Of a stretch of 64,000 nt of DNA, positions 1-10,345 are shown one piece after another (the first letter of the stretch is position 1; each line of letters opens with the position of its first letter). The notes beneath the pieces are model-generated. The model saw only the letters and a program-made list of their open reading frames with translations. It searched no databases and was not told where the DNA came from. The DNA comes from Ottelia alismoides (Eukaryota; Streptophyta; Magnoliopsida; Alismatales; Hydrocharitaceae), in the NCBI GenBank assembly GCA_037367405.1, contig JAZKJV010010616.1:1451501-1515500 (forward strand), given 5' to 3'. The position numbers and the translations under genes were made by a program.

Positions 1-347
1 ATATTTACCAACTTGTTGAAGTGTGTATTTACTTGTTTTTCTTATTTTCTTTACACATTAAAAATCCAAAAAAAATATAAAATAATTTAAAAACCATTAA
101 AAATATTTTCTTCTTTTATTTTATTCCTTTTTACTACTTCGTAGGCCGAGAGGCCAACCCGTGCTCCTTGAGTTCGACCCTGGTCGCTATACCAGGTTAA
201 TCCAATAGCAGGACCGCTTTCGCATTTTTGATCGATTTTATCTCTATTATTGGTTCATCATTTTTCTTGATTGATCGAGTCTGAGTGATTGAGGTCGCAA
301 CGACCATCTTAGACACCTGATTGCCTTAGTCGCTTGGCCGGTCATCA
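1..347 (+). mobile_element. E1 5' LTR, 3' end only
   Basis: This segment repeats 14105-14446 of the 3' LTR. It ends in TCATCA, the inverse of the TGATGA that starts the LTR at 10777. It includes the hairpin CCTGG/CCAGG (179-183 and 192-196) and a GGTCG-CAA-CGACC hairpin near 295. The first 270 bases match the 3' LTR closely, but the last 75 or so differ at roughly a quarter of positions by eye. Confidence 0.95.
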
Positions 348-350
348 GAA

Positions 351-368
351 TGGCGTCGTTGCCGGGGA
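351..368 (+). promoter_or_regulatory. E1 primer-binding site, tRNA-Asp type
   Basis: TGGCGTCGTTGCCGGGGA starts 3 bases after the LTR end. It is complementary to the CCCGGCAACGGCGCCA 3' end of plant tRNA-Asp with one mismatch (T for C at the sixth base). This is where minus-strand cDNA synthesis would start. tRNA-Asp priming is typical of Athila-type elements. Confidence 0.9.
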
Positions 369-1845
369 GCACGGCTTAGTAGTTTTTATTTTATTTTTGT
401 TTTTGTTTTATTTTGTTTTCGCGGTTTTTCGCGGCTTTTGTTTCTATTTTACTTTTGTTTTTTTTTGTTTTATTTTCTTTTTCTTTTATTTTTATTTTTG
501 TTTTATTTTGAATGTTTATTTTATTTTGTATTTTTGCATATATACCCTCATTTTCAGTTTCACTTATTTTATTTATTATTATTTGATTACTTTGGTCTGA
601 CCACTTGTCTCTGTCTCTTGCGAGGGCCCGAGGACCGCGGAGGCAACTTTCGAGGAGCCGGTGCAACCGAGGAACTTGGAGGCGGCTTCCTTCTCTACGA
701 AGCCGCAGGAGAGAGCGAGAAAGAGAGAGAGAGAGTTGAGTGGGTGAGGCTAGATTAGGTTTTATTATTATTGTAATAATACAGGGACTCAAACTGGACT
801 TGGACATTACTTGAACTCTTAGCGGGTCTGTTTTGCCGAGCACCGGTGTGCTCGGGGGACCCTTAGGATTTTCGCGGCTTTTTACGTGGTTTTGTTTTCT
901 TTTCTTTTTTACTGCCTTTTCCGGTGTTTACGCGGTTTTCATCGAGCCCCTAGACTTAGGATTTTCTGCCTGCTTGAGCCGTAATTAGTAGGGTCCCCAC
1001 ACTTAACTCTTTGCTTGTTCCTATAGTGCGCTAATTGGACTCACTAATAATCAACTAATAAAAATAGTCGACTCATCTCCTTCATAGCCTACGTGCCGCA
1101 GCTCACCCTGTAAAGCGCTTTCTCCTACCCCCGATTTGTCGGGCAGAGGAGGGGTGGGCCAAGACCGGACCCTTTGGCTTGGAGGTCGGTGATCGATTAG
1201 ACGGTTCTGCGTGTAGAAATTGCTCATCTAGGACTCGGTTTTTCCCGTTGCATCATTTAGGTAGTTTATTTCCTGTCTTTAAATTCTGCGCGGATCACTT
1301 GCATGTAGAGTGCTGGAGACAAGGTACGCATTTCTGACTCAGCATGCATCATTGATTTCATCACGCATCGGCTTTTTCGTCTTCTCCCCCCTGTTTTGGA
1401 CTTAATAACCAGGAGAACCGAAAAATTCGTTAGGCGTTTGTTTTTCATTTGAAAAATATTAAAAAGAAAATTCATAAAATTGGGACTGGTTAAAACTATT
1501 GACCCTAAAAGACACTTCACCTAAAAATTTGTCTTGGGGAGAGCAACCCCCTCATTGTTTGGTTTGATTGCGCGAGAGAGTGACCCGCACCCTAGGTAGA
1601 GCCCTCTGGTGCTAGTCCCGACTGATTACTGACTCTTCCGTACGGGCCAGTCGGTTGGGGTAGCATCAGGTATCCTAACAGGTCACGTAAGCACTCTGAT
1701 ATTTTGTGTGTTCACCTAATAAAAATTGACAAGATAATTTGACCGAACTTTCACGGTCTTCAGCTCGCGTTGCGTTGGTGAACCGGGGGTTTGCTTTGTG
1801 ATCATAGTTTCTCCAGATCTCATCCGCACTACTCGCTAGATCAAG
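369..1845 (+). other. E1 untranslated leader between PBS and gag
   Basis: No convincing gene. It contains a T-rich tract (about 385-545), a purine-rich stretch near 705-740, and text shared with the E4 leader, for example the 'gaccctaaaagacact' segment near 1500 and 'gcgagagagtga' near 1570. Short ORFs here are low-complexity products of the T-rich tract. The conserved pieces may serve packaging or translation control, but that is inference. Confidence 0.7.
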
Positions 1846-3342
1846 ATGATGGGTAGACGCTCTCTTAGGCAGCCTCTGGCTGCACCGCTTTCGGGCACGT
1901 CTACCCAATCATCTAGGTTGGCCCGCGAGAGCCGAGACCAGCTCTCCGAGCCTGAGTACAACTCCGCCATGTTCCCCCTCGACCCCCTTTCTTTCAGACC
2001 TGAGTGACAAGAGCCCGAGGAGAGATTGATAGATTTGACAACACCTAAGTTGGGCTCATTTGATTTTGCAGCAGACGTCATGGCCGGTAGTTCAGAGGAC
2101 CGCTCCAGGACCGAGCACATTGTGATGGACCAGGGAGCGATCAACTCCACCCTGATCGCCTCGTTAGAGACAGTGCAGCAACAGCTGAGGGATCAGGGAG
2201 CGTTTATGATTGAGATGAGGAGAGAGTTGGAGCGACTCAAAGCAGAGAGAGATCAGAGCGAGCCGGAGGACGGACCAGATGCAGAGGCACGAGCCGCAGC
2301 AGCCGCAGCAGTAGCAGCCGCCGCCGCAGCGGCAGCCGCCGCGGCAGGAGGACCACCGAGACCGATGCGGGAGTTGCACAACCCCGGATCTACACTAATG
2401 CATCATTGGGTGGTGGTACCTGCTATCGTGGGGGACTTCAAGTTCCCCCAGAACACCCTGCAGATGCTTCCCCGTTTTCACGGACTTGCCACCGAGGAGC
2501 CCCATCTCCACCTCCAGGAGTTTTTGATGATCTGCAGTACTGTCCACGACCTCCATGTGGACCAGGATACGATTCGGATGATTGCCTTCCCCTTTTCCCT
2601 AGCAGACAGAGCAGCCACCTGGCTGAAGCATTTGGGGAAGTTCGTCTACACCTGGGAGCAGCTCCGCACCGAGTACTTGAACAAGTACTATCCACTCGGG
2701 CGGACGAATGCAGCGAGGGCCCTGATCAGCAACTTCTCCATGCTCCCCAACGAGCAATTTCATGAGGCATGGGAGAGGTTTAGAGAGCTCACAGACTGAT
2801 GCCCGCACCACGACATTTCGAAGCCGAACCTTGTGCAGAGCTTCTTCAGCGGGTTGACACCAGAGCTCCAGGGCCTGGTGAATGCTTCTTCTGGCGGGTC
2901 CTATTTCGCCAAGGATCACGACCAGGTCTGGGCCATCTTCGAGGAGATGGCTGAGAATTATATGGTGATGTCCCAGACCCGGTTGTACACTCAGGGGAGA
3001 CCCCAGCAGCAGCCAGGACCCGTGCAGTACCAGAGGATAGCACGGGTCGATGCATGTCCATCCAGTTCATCCGCAGCTGCAGCAGCACAGGTAGAGTCGT
3101 CCCCTGCGGATATGGGTATCATCAGCGAGAAGCTGGACCGCATGGAGCTGATCGAGAAGAAGCAGTGCCAGAGCATCACTCAGATGGAGCAGATGGCACA
3201 GACTCTGAGCGACATGAAGACCCATCTCATGTGTCTCCAGGAGGCACAGACGGCTTCCCAGCCCCGTCTTCAGTCGCGAGGCGATACCGGTGGCAGCAGC
3301 AGCTCGTCCCAGCGCTCCAGTTCCTTCCAGCAGCCTAGATAG
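1846..3342 (+). pseudogene. gag: E1 gag region (N-terminal part of gag-pol), broken by stops
   Basis: Gag would form the virus-like particle that holds the RNA. The start is placed at the ATG-ATG pair at 1846 because E4 has the same MMGRR start at 44297. Frame +1 continues to 7734, with TGA at 2005, TGA at 2797 and TAG at 3340. The retrotransposon gag (PF03732-like) core lies at about 2390-2990 and reads HLHLQEF, IAFPFSLADRAATWLKHL, YLNKYYPLGR, then FHEAWERFRELTD, CPHH and SFFSGLTPELQGLVNASSGG. An alanine-rich tract precedes the core. I see no CCHC zinc knuckle. At 2797 and 3340 other copies have CGG/CAG and CAG, so C-to-T decay is likely. Gag and pol were probably one polyprotein, since they share a frame. 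Confidence 0.88.
2281..2350 (+). repeat. GCN trinucleotide tract coding poly-alanine in E1 gag
   Basis: About 20 of 22 codons are GCA, GCC or GCG, giving a near-uninterrupted alanine run just before the conserved gag core. E4 lacks it and has a Gly/Glu/Pro-rich spacer at the same place, so it looks like a lineage-specific trinucleotide expansion. Confidence 0.85.
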
Positions 3343-4180
3343 GTTCACCTTGTACAGGCGGAGCCGTACCAGCAGCATCAGCCCTCTTACCAGTCCCCAC
3401 CATCTCCAGACTTGCAGATGGTGGTATACCAGCCGGATCAGCCTCTGGTAGTACTCCCGCCAGCCCCGTACGATGCAGAGCCGTTGCTGGATGTCAATGG
3501 GATTTGGTATGACCGTCCCCAGCCTGGGATCCGACGAGACCATCTCGGATTCAGGTGGGGGAGTGGAGGTACCCAGCCCCAGCAGCAGTCATCCGGTCAG
3601 GGAGGGCAGTATGGCCAGCAGAGGGATCACCAGCCGCAGCAGCAGCCCCCAGCCTACCAGTCACACCTGCAGTCGTCCTTCGGTCCTCGTCCCTATCAGC
3701 AGCAGGGACAGTCTTGGAGACGTGAGCAGCAGGCTCACCCACCATACCAGCAACATCATCCTACCTCCTACCCCTCTCAGCACCAGCAGCACCAGTTCCA
3801 GCAGCCTCAGCACCAGAGAGGCTACCCGTCGGGCTCCCATGAGAGCCCCGCCTTGGATGACATAGCCCGCCTCCTCACGGACCAGCGGGCTACCTTTAGA
3901 CGGGAGATGGACGAGTTCCGCCAGGAGATGCGGTACTTGGTGAGAGGGAAGGCCGCCATCCCAGCACAGATAGAGCCCAACCCCAATAGCCTTAAGAGGA
4001 AGTCTGAGCAGGTAGTTCACACTGAGTATGCCACTCCTAGTGATCCATTTGATGATATGTCTTCGAATCTATTTGATGTTGATTTTGTTACACTTAGGAA
4101 CGGTAGAGCACCAGCAGGCGACGCCTCATCTGAGCGACGACACGAGGATCCACCCAGGGCGCCAGATGAGGAGGAGGAGA

Positions 4181-4380
4181 GCGGTACTGAGGCCGCACAT
4201 GATGATGATGGTGGTACTGACACCACCAAGGATGTTGATTCCACCGACGGTACTGAGGTCGCCGCTTCACCAGTTCGAGGAGGTGGTGCTGATGCCACCA
4301 GATTAGCCGAGCCAGCCCGCGGTACTGAGGCCGCGAGACGTCCAGGAGCAGAGCCAGCCCGTGGTGGTACTGAGGCCACC
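4181..4380 (+). repeat. Array of about six short hairpin repeats in the gag-protease spacer (E1)
   Basis: Six copies of an 18-base unit of the form NNNGGTRCTGAKGCCNNN occur at 4181, 4210, 4245, 4282, 4318 and 4363, all in the same reading frame (x-G-T/A-E/D-A/V-T/A). The arms differ but stay complementary: GCGG/CCGC, GGTGGT/ACCACC, CGAC/GTCG, GGTGG/CCACC, CGCGG/CCGCG, GGTGG/CCACC. The loop, T-R-C-T-G-A plus two bases, is nearly constant. Two more lie at 5500-5517 and 5526-5545 (CGGTGG/CCACCG), beyond the protease. Confidence 0.8.
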
Positions 4381-5499
4381 TGTGTTTGTATAGAGAGATC
4401 TGATGTTTTTCCTCATTCTCATGTATCTCAGAACACTGTTGTGAATAAAGGAAAAGGTTTAGTTTCTTCTGGTCCCACTGTGGTGATTGATGTATGTGCG
4501 GATCCGGCCATCGAGCCGTCTAGGCCTTTTCCTAGTCCTTCATCTGCGAAGGACCCTGTGATCCCCTTCCCTAGAACCCTTCAGATGGGGAAGGGGAAGA
4601 AAAAAGACCCAAAAAAGAGAGAGCAGGAGGAATTCAGCCAGAGCATGATCGACAGATTTCACATCCAGCTGACCCTCCAGGAGGCTTTGCAGCACATCCC
4701 CCTTATTCAGCGATCTTTGAGAGACAGGACCACAATCAGGAGGAGGAGGAGGAACCACACTTCAGAGATTCATGTGCTGACGAAAGCCACGTGTTTTGCG
4801 ATCCAGAACCGTCTGCCAGCCAAGAGGCCAGATTCAGGGGCCCCGTATGTCAGATGCCAGATTAGTGAGCAGAGGTTCGACCGGACTCTATTGGATAGTG
4901 GATCGTCGATCAACCTCCTTCCGGCAGCCCTTCTCGACCGCTTCGAGTTGGGAACTCTTAGACAGAGCAGGACAGTCCTTCAGTTTGCTGATCGATCTGT
5001 CAAGAGGCCGAAGGGGTTGTTACGAGACGTTATCGTCACGATTCAGGGCCTGCAATTCCCCGTGGACTTCGTAGTATTGGACATGGAGATCCCTGACTCA
5101 GTGGTCGATACCCCCATCATCCTCGGTCATCCGTTCTTGGCCACAGCAAAGGCGGTGACTGATCATGATAGCGGGAAGGTATACTTTCGTGTCGAGGGCG
5201 AGAGTGTACAAATAGAGACGGTCGAGGACTACAGAGCCAGAGAGAGAGCATGCTCAGAGACCAGCACAGACACAGAGCAGCTGACAGATGCCGGGTTAGA
5301 CATCCACCAGGACTGTGATTTTGTGATCACAGATGATGAGGCAGCATGGGCAGACCCTTCAGCACAGGCCATCCTCTCATTTCCAGACACCACTGATGCA
5401 GAGATGACAGCAGAGGAGAGCTTGGAGAGCACAGCCCTGGTCCAGGATACTACAGAGGCAGCAGAGCCGGTTCTTGACCGCGACACGGTTTTCAGTGAT

Positions 5500-5545
5500 G
5501 GTGGTGCTGAGGCCACCTTGTGTTACGGTGGTACTGATGCCACCG
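5500..5545 (+). repeat. Two further hairpin repeats in the protease-RT spacer (E1)
   Basis: GGTGGTGCTGAGGCCACC at 5500-5517 and CGGTGG...CCACCG at 5526-5545 have the same loop and frame as the array at 4181-4380. They lie 1.1 kb away, on the other side of the protease domain, so simple local tandem slippage does not explain all copies. Confidence 0.78.
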
Positions 5546-7734
5546 TGTTTGATGCAGATCCCTCGGATTCAGAGTCTGATTGGGCAGATTGCGATGATCA
5601 GATGCCAGACCTGAGTCCACCTGAGCCGACAGATGAGGAGGAGGTAGATGCAGAGCAGATCAGAGACAGTACAGTTGAGCAGCCCCCTCCAGATCCAGTT
5701 TGCGAGAGTTCGCTTTCTTTCTCCCAGACAGATTTGGCAGACTTAGCAGCATTGACACACTTTCTTCCGCAGCCAGATTTGTTAGTACCCAGCTGTCCAG
5801 AGCTGAAGCCGCTCCCTACTTCGCTGAAGTATCGGTTCCTTGCAGGTGAGCCTGAGATGTACCCAGACATCATCTCCGCCGATCTGACTGGAGAGCAGGA
5901 ATCCCGTTTGATGGGGGTTCTTAAAAAGAACCGCAAGGCAATCGGATGGAGCGTAGCAGATCTCCATGGGATTAGTCCATCAGTGTGCTCCCACCATATC
6001 TATCTCGAGGAGGGGGCGAAGCCGTCGCGTGAGTTCCAGCAGCGACTGAACCCCAACCTGAGAGAGGTCGTGATGAAGGAAATATCAAAATGGTGGAGTG
6101 CAGATTTCATTTATCCCATTTCCGACTCCAAGTGGGTCAGCCCCTTGCATGTGGTGCCTAAGAAGACGGGCATCACGATTGTGATCAGTGAGTCGGGAGA
6201 GGAAATTGCTACACGAGTACCCACCTCTTGGAGGGTCTGTGTTGACTACAGGAGACTCAACCAGGCCACCAAGAAGGACCATTTCCCCCTGCCTTTTATT
6301 GATCAGATCATTGAGAGACTGGCAGGGAAGAGCCATTATTGCTTCCTGGATGGGTACTCGGGCTACAACCAGGTGGCCATCGCTCCTGAGGATCAGGAGA
6401 AGACCACCTTTACCTGTCCCTTTGGTACATATGCCTTTCGACGCATGCCATTCGGGCTATGCAATGCCCCTGCGACTTTTCAGAGGTGCATGCTGTCGAT
6501 ATTTTCGGACATGGTAGGGGAGTGTTTGGAGGTCTTCATGGACGATTTCTCGGTCTACGGCGACGGATTCGATTCCTGTCTTGACTGCCTAGACCGAGTA
6601 CTCCAGCGATGTATTGAGTTCCATTTGGTTCTATCTTGGGAGAAGAGTCACTTCATGGTGACTCAAGGGAAGGTGCTTGGCCACATCATCTCCAACAAGG
6701 GCATGGAGGTTGATCCGGCCAAGGTGGATGTCATTAGAAAACTCGCACCACCGTCCAATCTGAGGCAGCTACGGTCATTCCTGGGGCACGTTGGATTTTA
6801 TAGGAGATTTATTCAGGATTTCAGCAGGATTGCCCGGCCGTTGACTGACCTCTTGACGAAAGACACCGAGTTCCTTGTCGATGACAAGTGTCTTTCGTCC
6901 TTTGTGACTCTCCAGCAGCGTGTCATCGAGGCTCCTGTCCTTCAGCCGCCTGATTGGTCTCTCCCATTCGAGATCATGACGGATGCCTCCGATTTTGCCG
7001 TAGGGGCAGTGCTGGGACAGAGGAGGGATGGAGTTCCATTTGCCATTCACTACGCTAGCCGCACATTAGATTCTGCCCAGCGGAATTACACGGTCACAGA
7101 GAAGGAGATGCTAGCCGTAGTATTCGCCCTAGATAAGTTTCGATCGTATATCATTGGATCTAGAGTGACTTTGTACACTGATCACACCGCCATCAGGTAC
7201 CTCATGGCAAAGAAGGATGCCAAGGCCAGATTGACTAGATGGATCTTTCTACTCCAGGAGTTCGACATTGAGATCAAGGACAAGCCTGGAGTTAAGAATG
7301 TGGTGGCGGATCATCTCTCCCGTTTAGAGCAGCCTGAGGAGTCTGAGCAGATTGATCCCATTCGAGATACCTTCCCAGATGAGGCGATCCTTGCTATCGC
7401 CTCACTCCCGTGGTATGCCGATATTGTGAACTTTCTCGTTGCTGGGAAAGTCCCACAAGATTGGCCTAGGCAGAGGCTTGAGACCTTCCTTGCGAAGGCC
7501 AAGTCCTACCATTGGGAGGATCCCATCCTCTACCACGAAGGAGGGGATAGCGTCTGGCGTCGGTGTATTCCTCAGGAGGAACACCATAGCGTCCTCACTT
7601 ACTGCCACAAGCTTGAGGCAGGAGGACATCATTCTGGGAGGAGAATGGCACAGAAAGTGATCCAATCCGGCTTGTGGTGGCCTACCCTCTTCAAGGACTC
7701 TGATGAGTTCGTGAAGAGGTGTACTGACTGTTAG

Positions 7735-8683
7735 AGGATGGGCACTTGTGGACAGCGTGATATGATGCCAATGCTGCCCATTCACTTCTGTGAGGTCATG
7801 GGGCATCGATTTCATGGGTCCATTCGCTAAGAGTCAGGGCTTTGAGTACATTCTGTTGGCTGTGGATTATGTTAGTCGTTGGGTTGAGGCTATCCCCGCC
7901 CGAGCCGCTGATGCGAGGACAGTTTGCAAATTTTTGAGGAATCACATCATCACGCGGTTCGGGGTTCCACGAGTTCTGATTTCTGATGGGGGGTCTCATT
8001 TCATCAATGACCAGGTGAAGGCCCTTGCTAGCGAGTTCGGTATAGACCATCGCGTTGCTACACCGTACCATCCACAGACGAATGGTCTAGCTGAGGTGTC
8101 GAATAGGGAGATCAAGACTATATTGCAGAAAGTCGTCCGCCCTGACCGAAAGGATTGGTCACAGCTTTTGGACTCGGTCTTGTGGGCATATAGGACGTCT
8201 TTCAAGACACCATTGGGCACATCTCCCTTTCGCCTCGTTTATGGCAAGCCATGCCATTTACCTGTTGAGCTGAGGCACAAGTCACTTTGGGCTGTTACAG
8301 ATATTCTCATGGATCTAGATGGTATGGGAGACCAGAGGTGGGCAGAGTTAGCCGCCTTGGAGGAGCTTAGAGATACAGCTTTCTCAAACAGCCTACATTA
8401 TAAGGAGAAAGTGAAGGAGTGGCATGATTCTCACATCAGCCACAAGCATTTTGAGATTGGACATAGAGTATGGCTGTTTGATGCGAGGCTACGATTATTT
8501 CCAGGGAAGCTACAGAGCAAATGGAAGGGACCATACTTGGTCAGAAAGGTACACGACAATGGTAGCATCGATATATCGGAGTTGTCTTCTGAGAGTACCT
8601 TTCGAGTGAACGGCCAGCGGCTCAAGCCATTTCTAGATCATGAGCCGCGGGTCGTTGATCTTGCCCCTATTCATTTTGCGTGA
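7735..8683 (+). pseudogene. pol: E1 integrase catalytic core and C-terminal domain, frameshifted
   Basis: This continues the pol frame after the TAG at 7732. At about 7796 the text reads gaggt-catgggg where E4 (56690) has gaggttttt-gatgcatgggg: an 8-bp deletion moves the frame from +1 to +2. The frame from 7790 then reads WGIDFMGPF, VDYVSRW, ISDGGSHF, TPYHPQTNGLAEVSNRE and ends FLDHEPRVVDLAPIHFA. The catalytic triad is visible as D7, D66 and E102 of this stretch, an exact D-x58-D-x35-E spacing. The C-terminal part has FKTPLGTSPFRLVYGK and LFPGKLQSKWKGPYLV, the usual GPY/F-like module; no chromodomain follows. The ATG at 7790 is incidental. Confidence 0.92.
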
Positions 8684-8816
8684 GATGTGGTCTTTTGACT
8701 CACATCTAATGCATCTCACGCCTGAGTTTCACTGATCTTCCGCCCTGTATAGATCCAGATGTCCATATCACCACATTCTTTAGTCCCACGTCCCTTTCTT
8801 CATCTTGTGATTATGC

Positions 8817-9211
8817 TATACTTAGGGTGCACTTTACCCTAAGTATAGGGGGGATGTGAGACCTTTTGGGTATTTCTGTTGTTTCTGTTTACCCCTGTTT
8901 TTGCTGCCTATACTTAGGGATATTTCACCCTAAGTATAGGGGGGTAGACCCTGTACATTCTCCTCTCGGATTTCCCTTAGTGTACAGCCTACTATACTTA
9001 GGATTATTTAATCCTAAGTATAGGGGGAAGACCCGAGACCCTCTTGACTTTTCTGTTTCATTCATTCTTCCTTGTATATAGCCTTTCTTTTCACTTCCCT
9101 ATACATAGCACGAGTTATGTCTTCTTCATCGCTCTTGACTCTGAGGGCATCGTTCGATCTAAGTATGGGGGGGTGTATATATTTCATATATACTTTAGCC
9201 ATAACTCGTAC
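8817..9211 (+). repeat. E1 palindrome array with PPT-like G-runs
   Basis: Three near-perfect stem-loops each end in a G-run. 8817-8847 has 11-bp arms TATACTTAGGG/CCCTAAGTATA and then G6. 8909-8938 has the same arms, loop ATATTTCA, then G6. 8993-9022 has 14-bp arms TATACTTAGGATTA/TAATCCTAAGTATA, loop TT, then G5. A fourth unit has taagtat followed by a G-run near 9160, inside a longer stem GCACGAGTTATG (9108-9119) with CATAACTCGTAC (9200-9211). The string AAGTATAGGGGGG is the same as the true polypurine tract at 10764-10776. E3 carries the same set in the same order. Confidence 0.88.
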
Positions 9212-10345
9212 TTTGTGTGAGTGTGTTAATAAATAAAATGGCTAAAAATCACAAAAATTAAAAATTTTCATGTACATAAACATTCTTTTATTTGCACATA
9301 AATAGCTAGTGTACAAATTATTTTTGTAAAAATGATTTCAAAAATCTTTTGCGTAAAGCTTGTGTAAATATTTTCTTATCAAAATTATGTATATAGTACA
9401 AAATTTTTCCAAAATGTTTTGAAAATAAAAAGTTTGCAAAAATCTTGTCTAAATGTGTGTAAATATCTTTTTGCAAAACTTGCACTCCATGCATCATTCA
9501 TTCATGATTTCAAAACATTTTTCAAAAATTTTGCATGTTTGTAAAATTTGTGTGAATAAGCATCTTTTGTACATATGTATATATAGTTTTTCTGGATGAT
9601 AGTTGACATTTGAACTAGCCTGGAATCAAATTGAGAAATGGAGCTTGATTAAGATCTTAATCCACCTAATTTCTAAGAGGAACCTTATAGGGCTTAGGTT
9701 TAAGGCTTTTCAGGTCCATAGTGACTTAATTATTTGAGTCCACTAGGCTATGATCACATGTCATCTCAATGAGCCTAAGTAGAGCACTTAACAACGACAC
9801 AAGACTCATATAGATTATGGCTTTACTTGGACACCAGCACTATGCACAGAGCTCTCTACGGATGAGGTGGTGAGGAGGCAATCTTCCTTGACTTGGGGTA
9901 GCGTATGAGGGTAGTACTTCTAGGCGGAACCTCTCTTCTTCTTTTAGTGAAGGAAGTGCGTCTCAACTTGGTCTGGTTACCATGAGGTCTAACGACGGGA
10001 GTTGTGGGTTGCAATAAAGCTTCAAAAGAGGGATAGTCTACTGGCTCAAGAGGAAAAACTCCTTGTATATATGCTGCACATGTATATGTTGTATAGATGC
10101 ACTCGAAAAAAAATGTGCAAAAAGAAGATAACTCCAAAAAAGTGGTGGGTCTGAGAGAAAATGATAATCCCACCAGAGTATGTATATAGAGTGCAATAAG
10201 CAAAGCTTGAGTTCATGATTCACCTGTTGTAGCTTGCAGCAGGGAGACTTGGCTACACTGGTCAAGCTCCCAAGGGTACTTGGCTACACTGGCCTTGACC
10301 GATTCTCTTCTTCCTCCTCTTCTTGAGCCGATTGAACTTGAACTT
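9212..10345 (+). other. E1 3' untranslated region without a supported gene
   Basis: AT-rich text (9230-9600) followed by mixed-composition sequence that aligns loosely with E3 30720-31400 (for example 'gagatggagcttg', 'cttaatcca', 'tgtgggttg'). Athila elements often have an envelope-like ORF here; none is seen on the plus strand. A 115-codon minus-strand ORF (9856-10203) is not preserved in the matching E3 region, so I do not call it. A doubled acttggctacactgg unit lies at about 10245-10290. Confidence 0.65.

Larger units (their letters stand above)
3412..7734 (+). pseudogene. pol: E1 pol: Gag C-terminus, protease, RT, RNase H and integrase zinc finger
   Basis: A 1440-codon open stretch in the same frame as gag; its ATG is internal, not a real start. 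Residues 1-180 are Gln/Pro-rich Gag C-terminus; 210-330 is an acidic spacer with repeated GGTEAT-like units. Protease follows with LLDSGSSINLLP (DSG at 495-497) and IILGHPFLA. A second acidic spacer (about 610-800) leads to RT: VCVDYRRLNQ near 942, FGLCNAPATFQR, and FMDDFSVYG with the catalytic pair D1044-D1045. RNase H shows TDAS (D1191), EKE (E1232) and TDH (D1257). It ends in the HHCC integrase finger (H1399, H1407, C1437, C1440). The TAG at 7732 corresponds to CAG (Gln) in E4. The catalytic residues visible are intact, so this is the least decayed copy in the window. Confidence 0.93.

Noticed and set aside
171..196. GTTCGACCCTGG as a tRNA-derived B box, which would suggest a SINE or tRNA gene
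   Set aside because: No A box, no acceptor stem and no CCA-side pairing; the segment is better explained as the conserved LTR hairpin module.
334..600. 88-codon Phe/Tyr-rich ORF after the E1 PBS
   Set aside because: It is the translation of a T-rich low-complexity tract; no domain and no conserved counterpart in E4.
3340..3342. Programmed UAG readthrough between Gag and Pol, since E1, E4 and E8 all have a UAG near this place
   Set aside because: On alignment the E1 UAG falls at a different codon from the E4/E8 UAG, and both sit where CAG (Gln) is found in the other copies, so C-to-T decay is simpler.
4181..5545. Hairpin units as CRISPR-like repeats
   Set aside because: Units are inside a conserved coding frame of a plant retrotransposon, with irregular spacing and no unique spacers of constant length.
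7790..8683. Independent integrase gene with its own ATG
   Set aside because: The ATG lies just after an 8-bp deletion relative to E4; the frame is the shifted continuation of gag-pol.
9856..10203. Minus-strand 115-codon ORF, considered as the antisense ORF known from some Tat/Retand elements
   Set aside because: The matching nucleotides in E3 (31040-31110) contain a one-base indel that breaks the frame; the peptides are not conserved.
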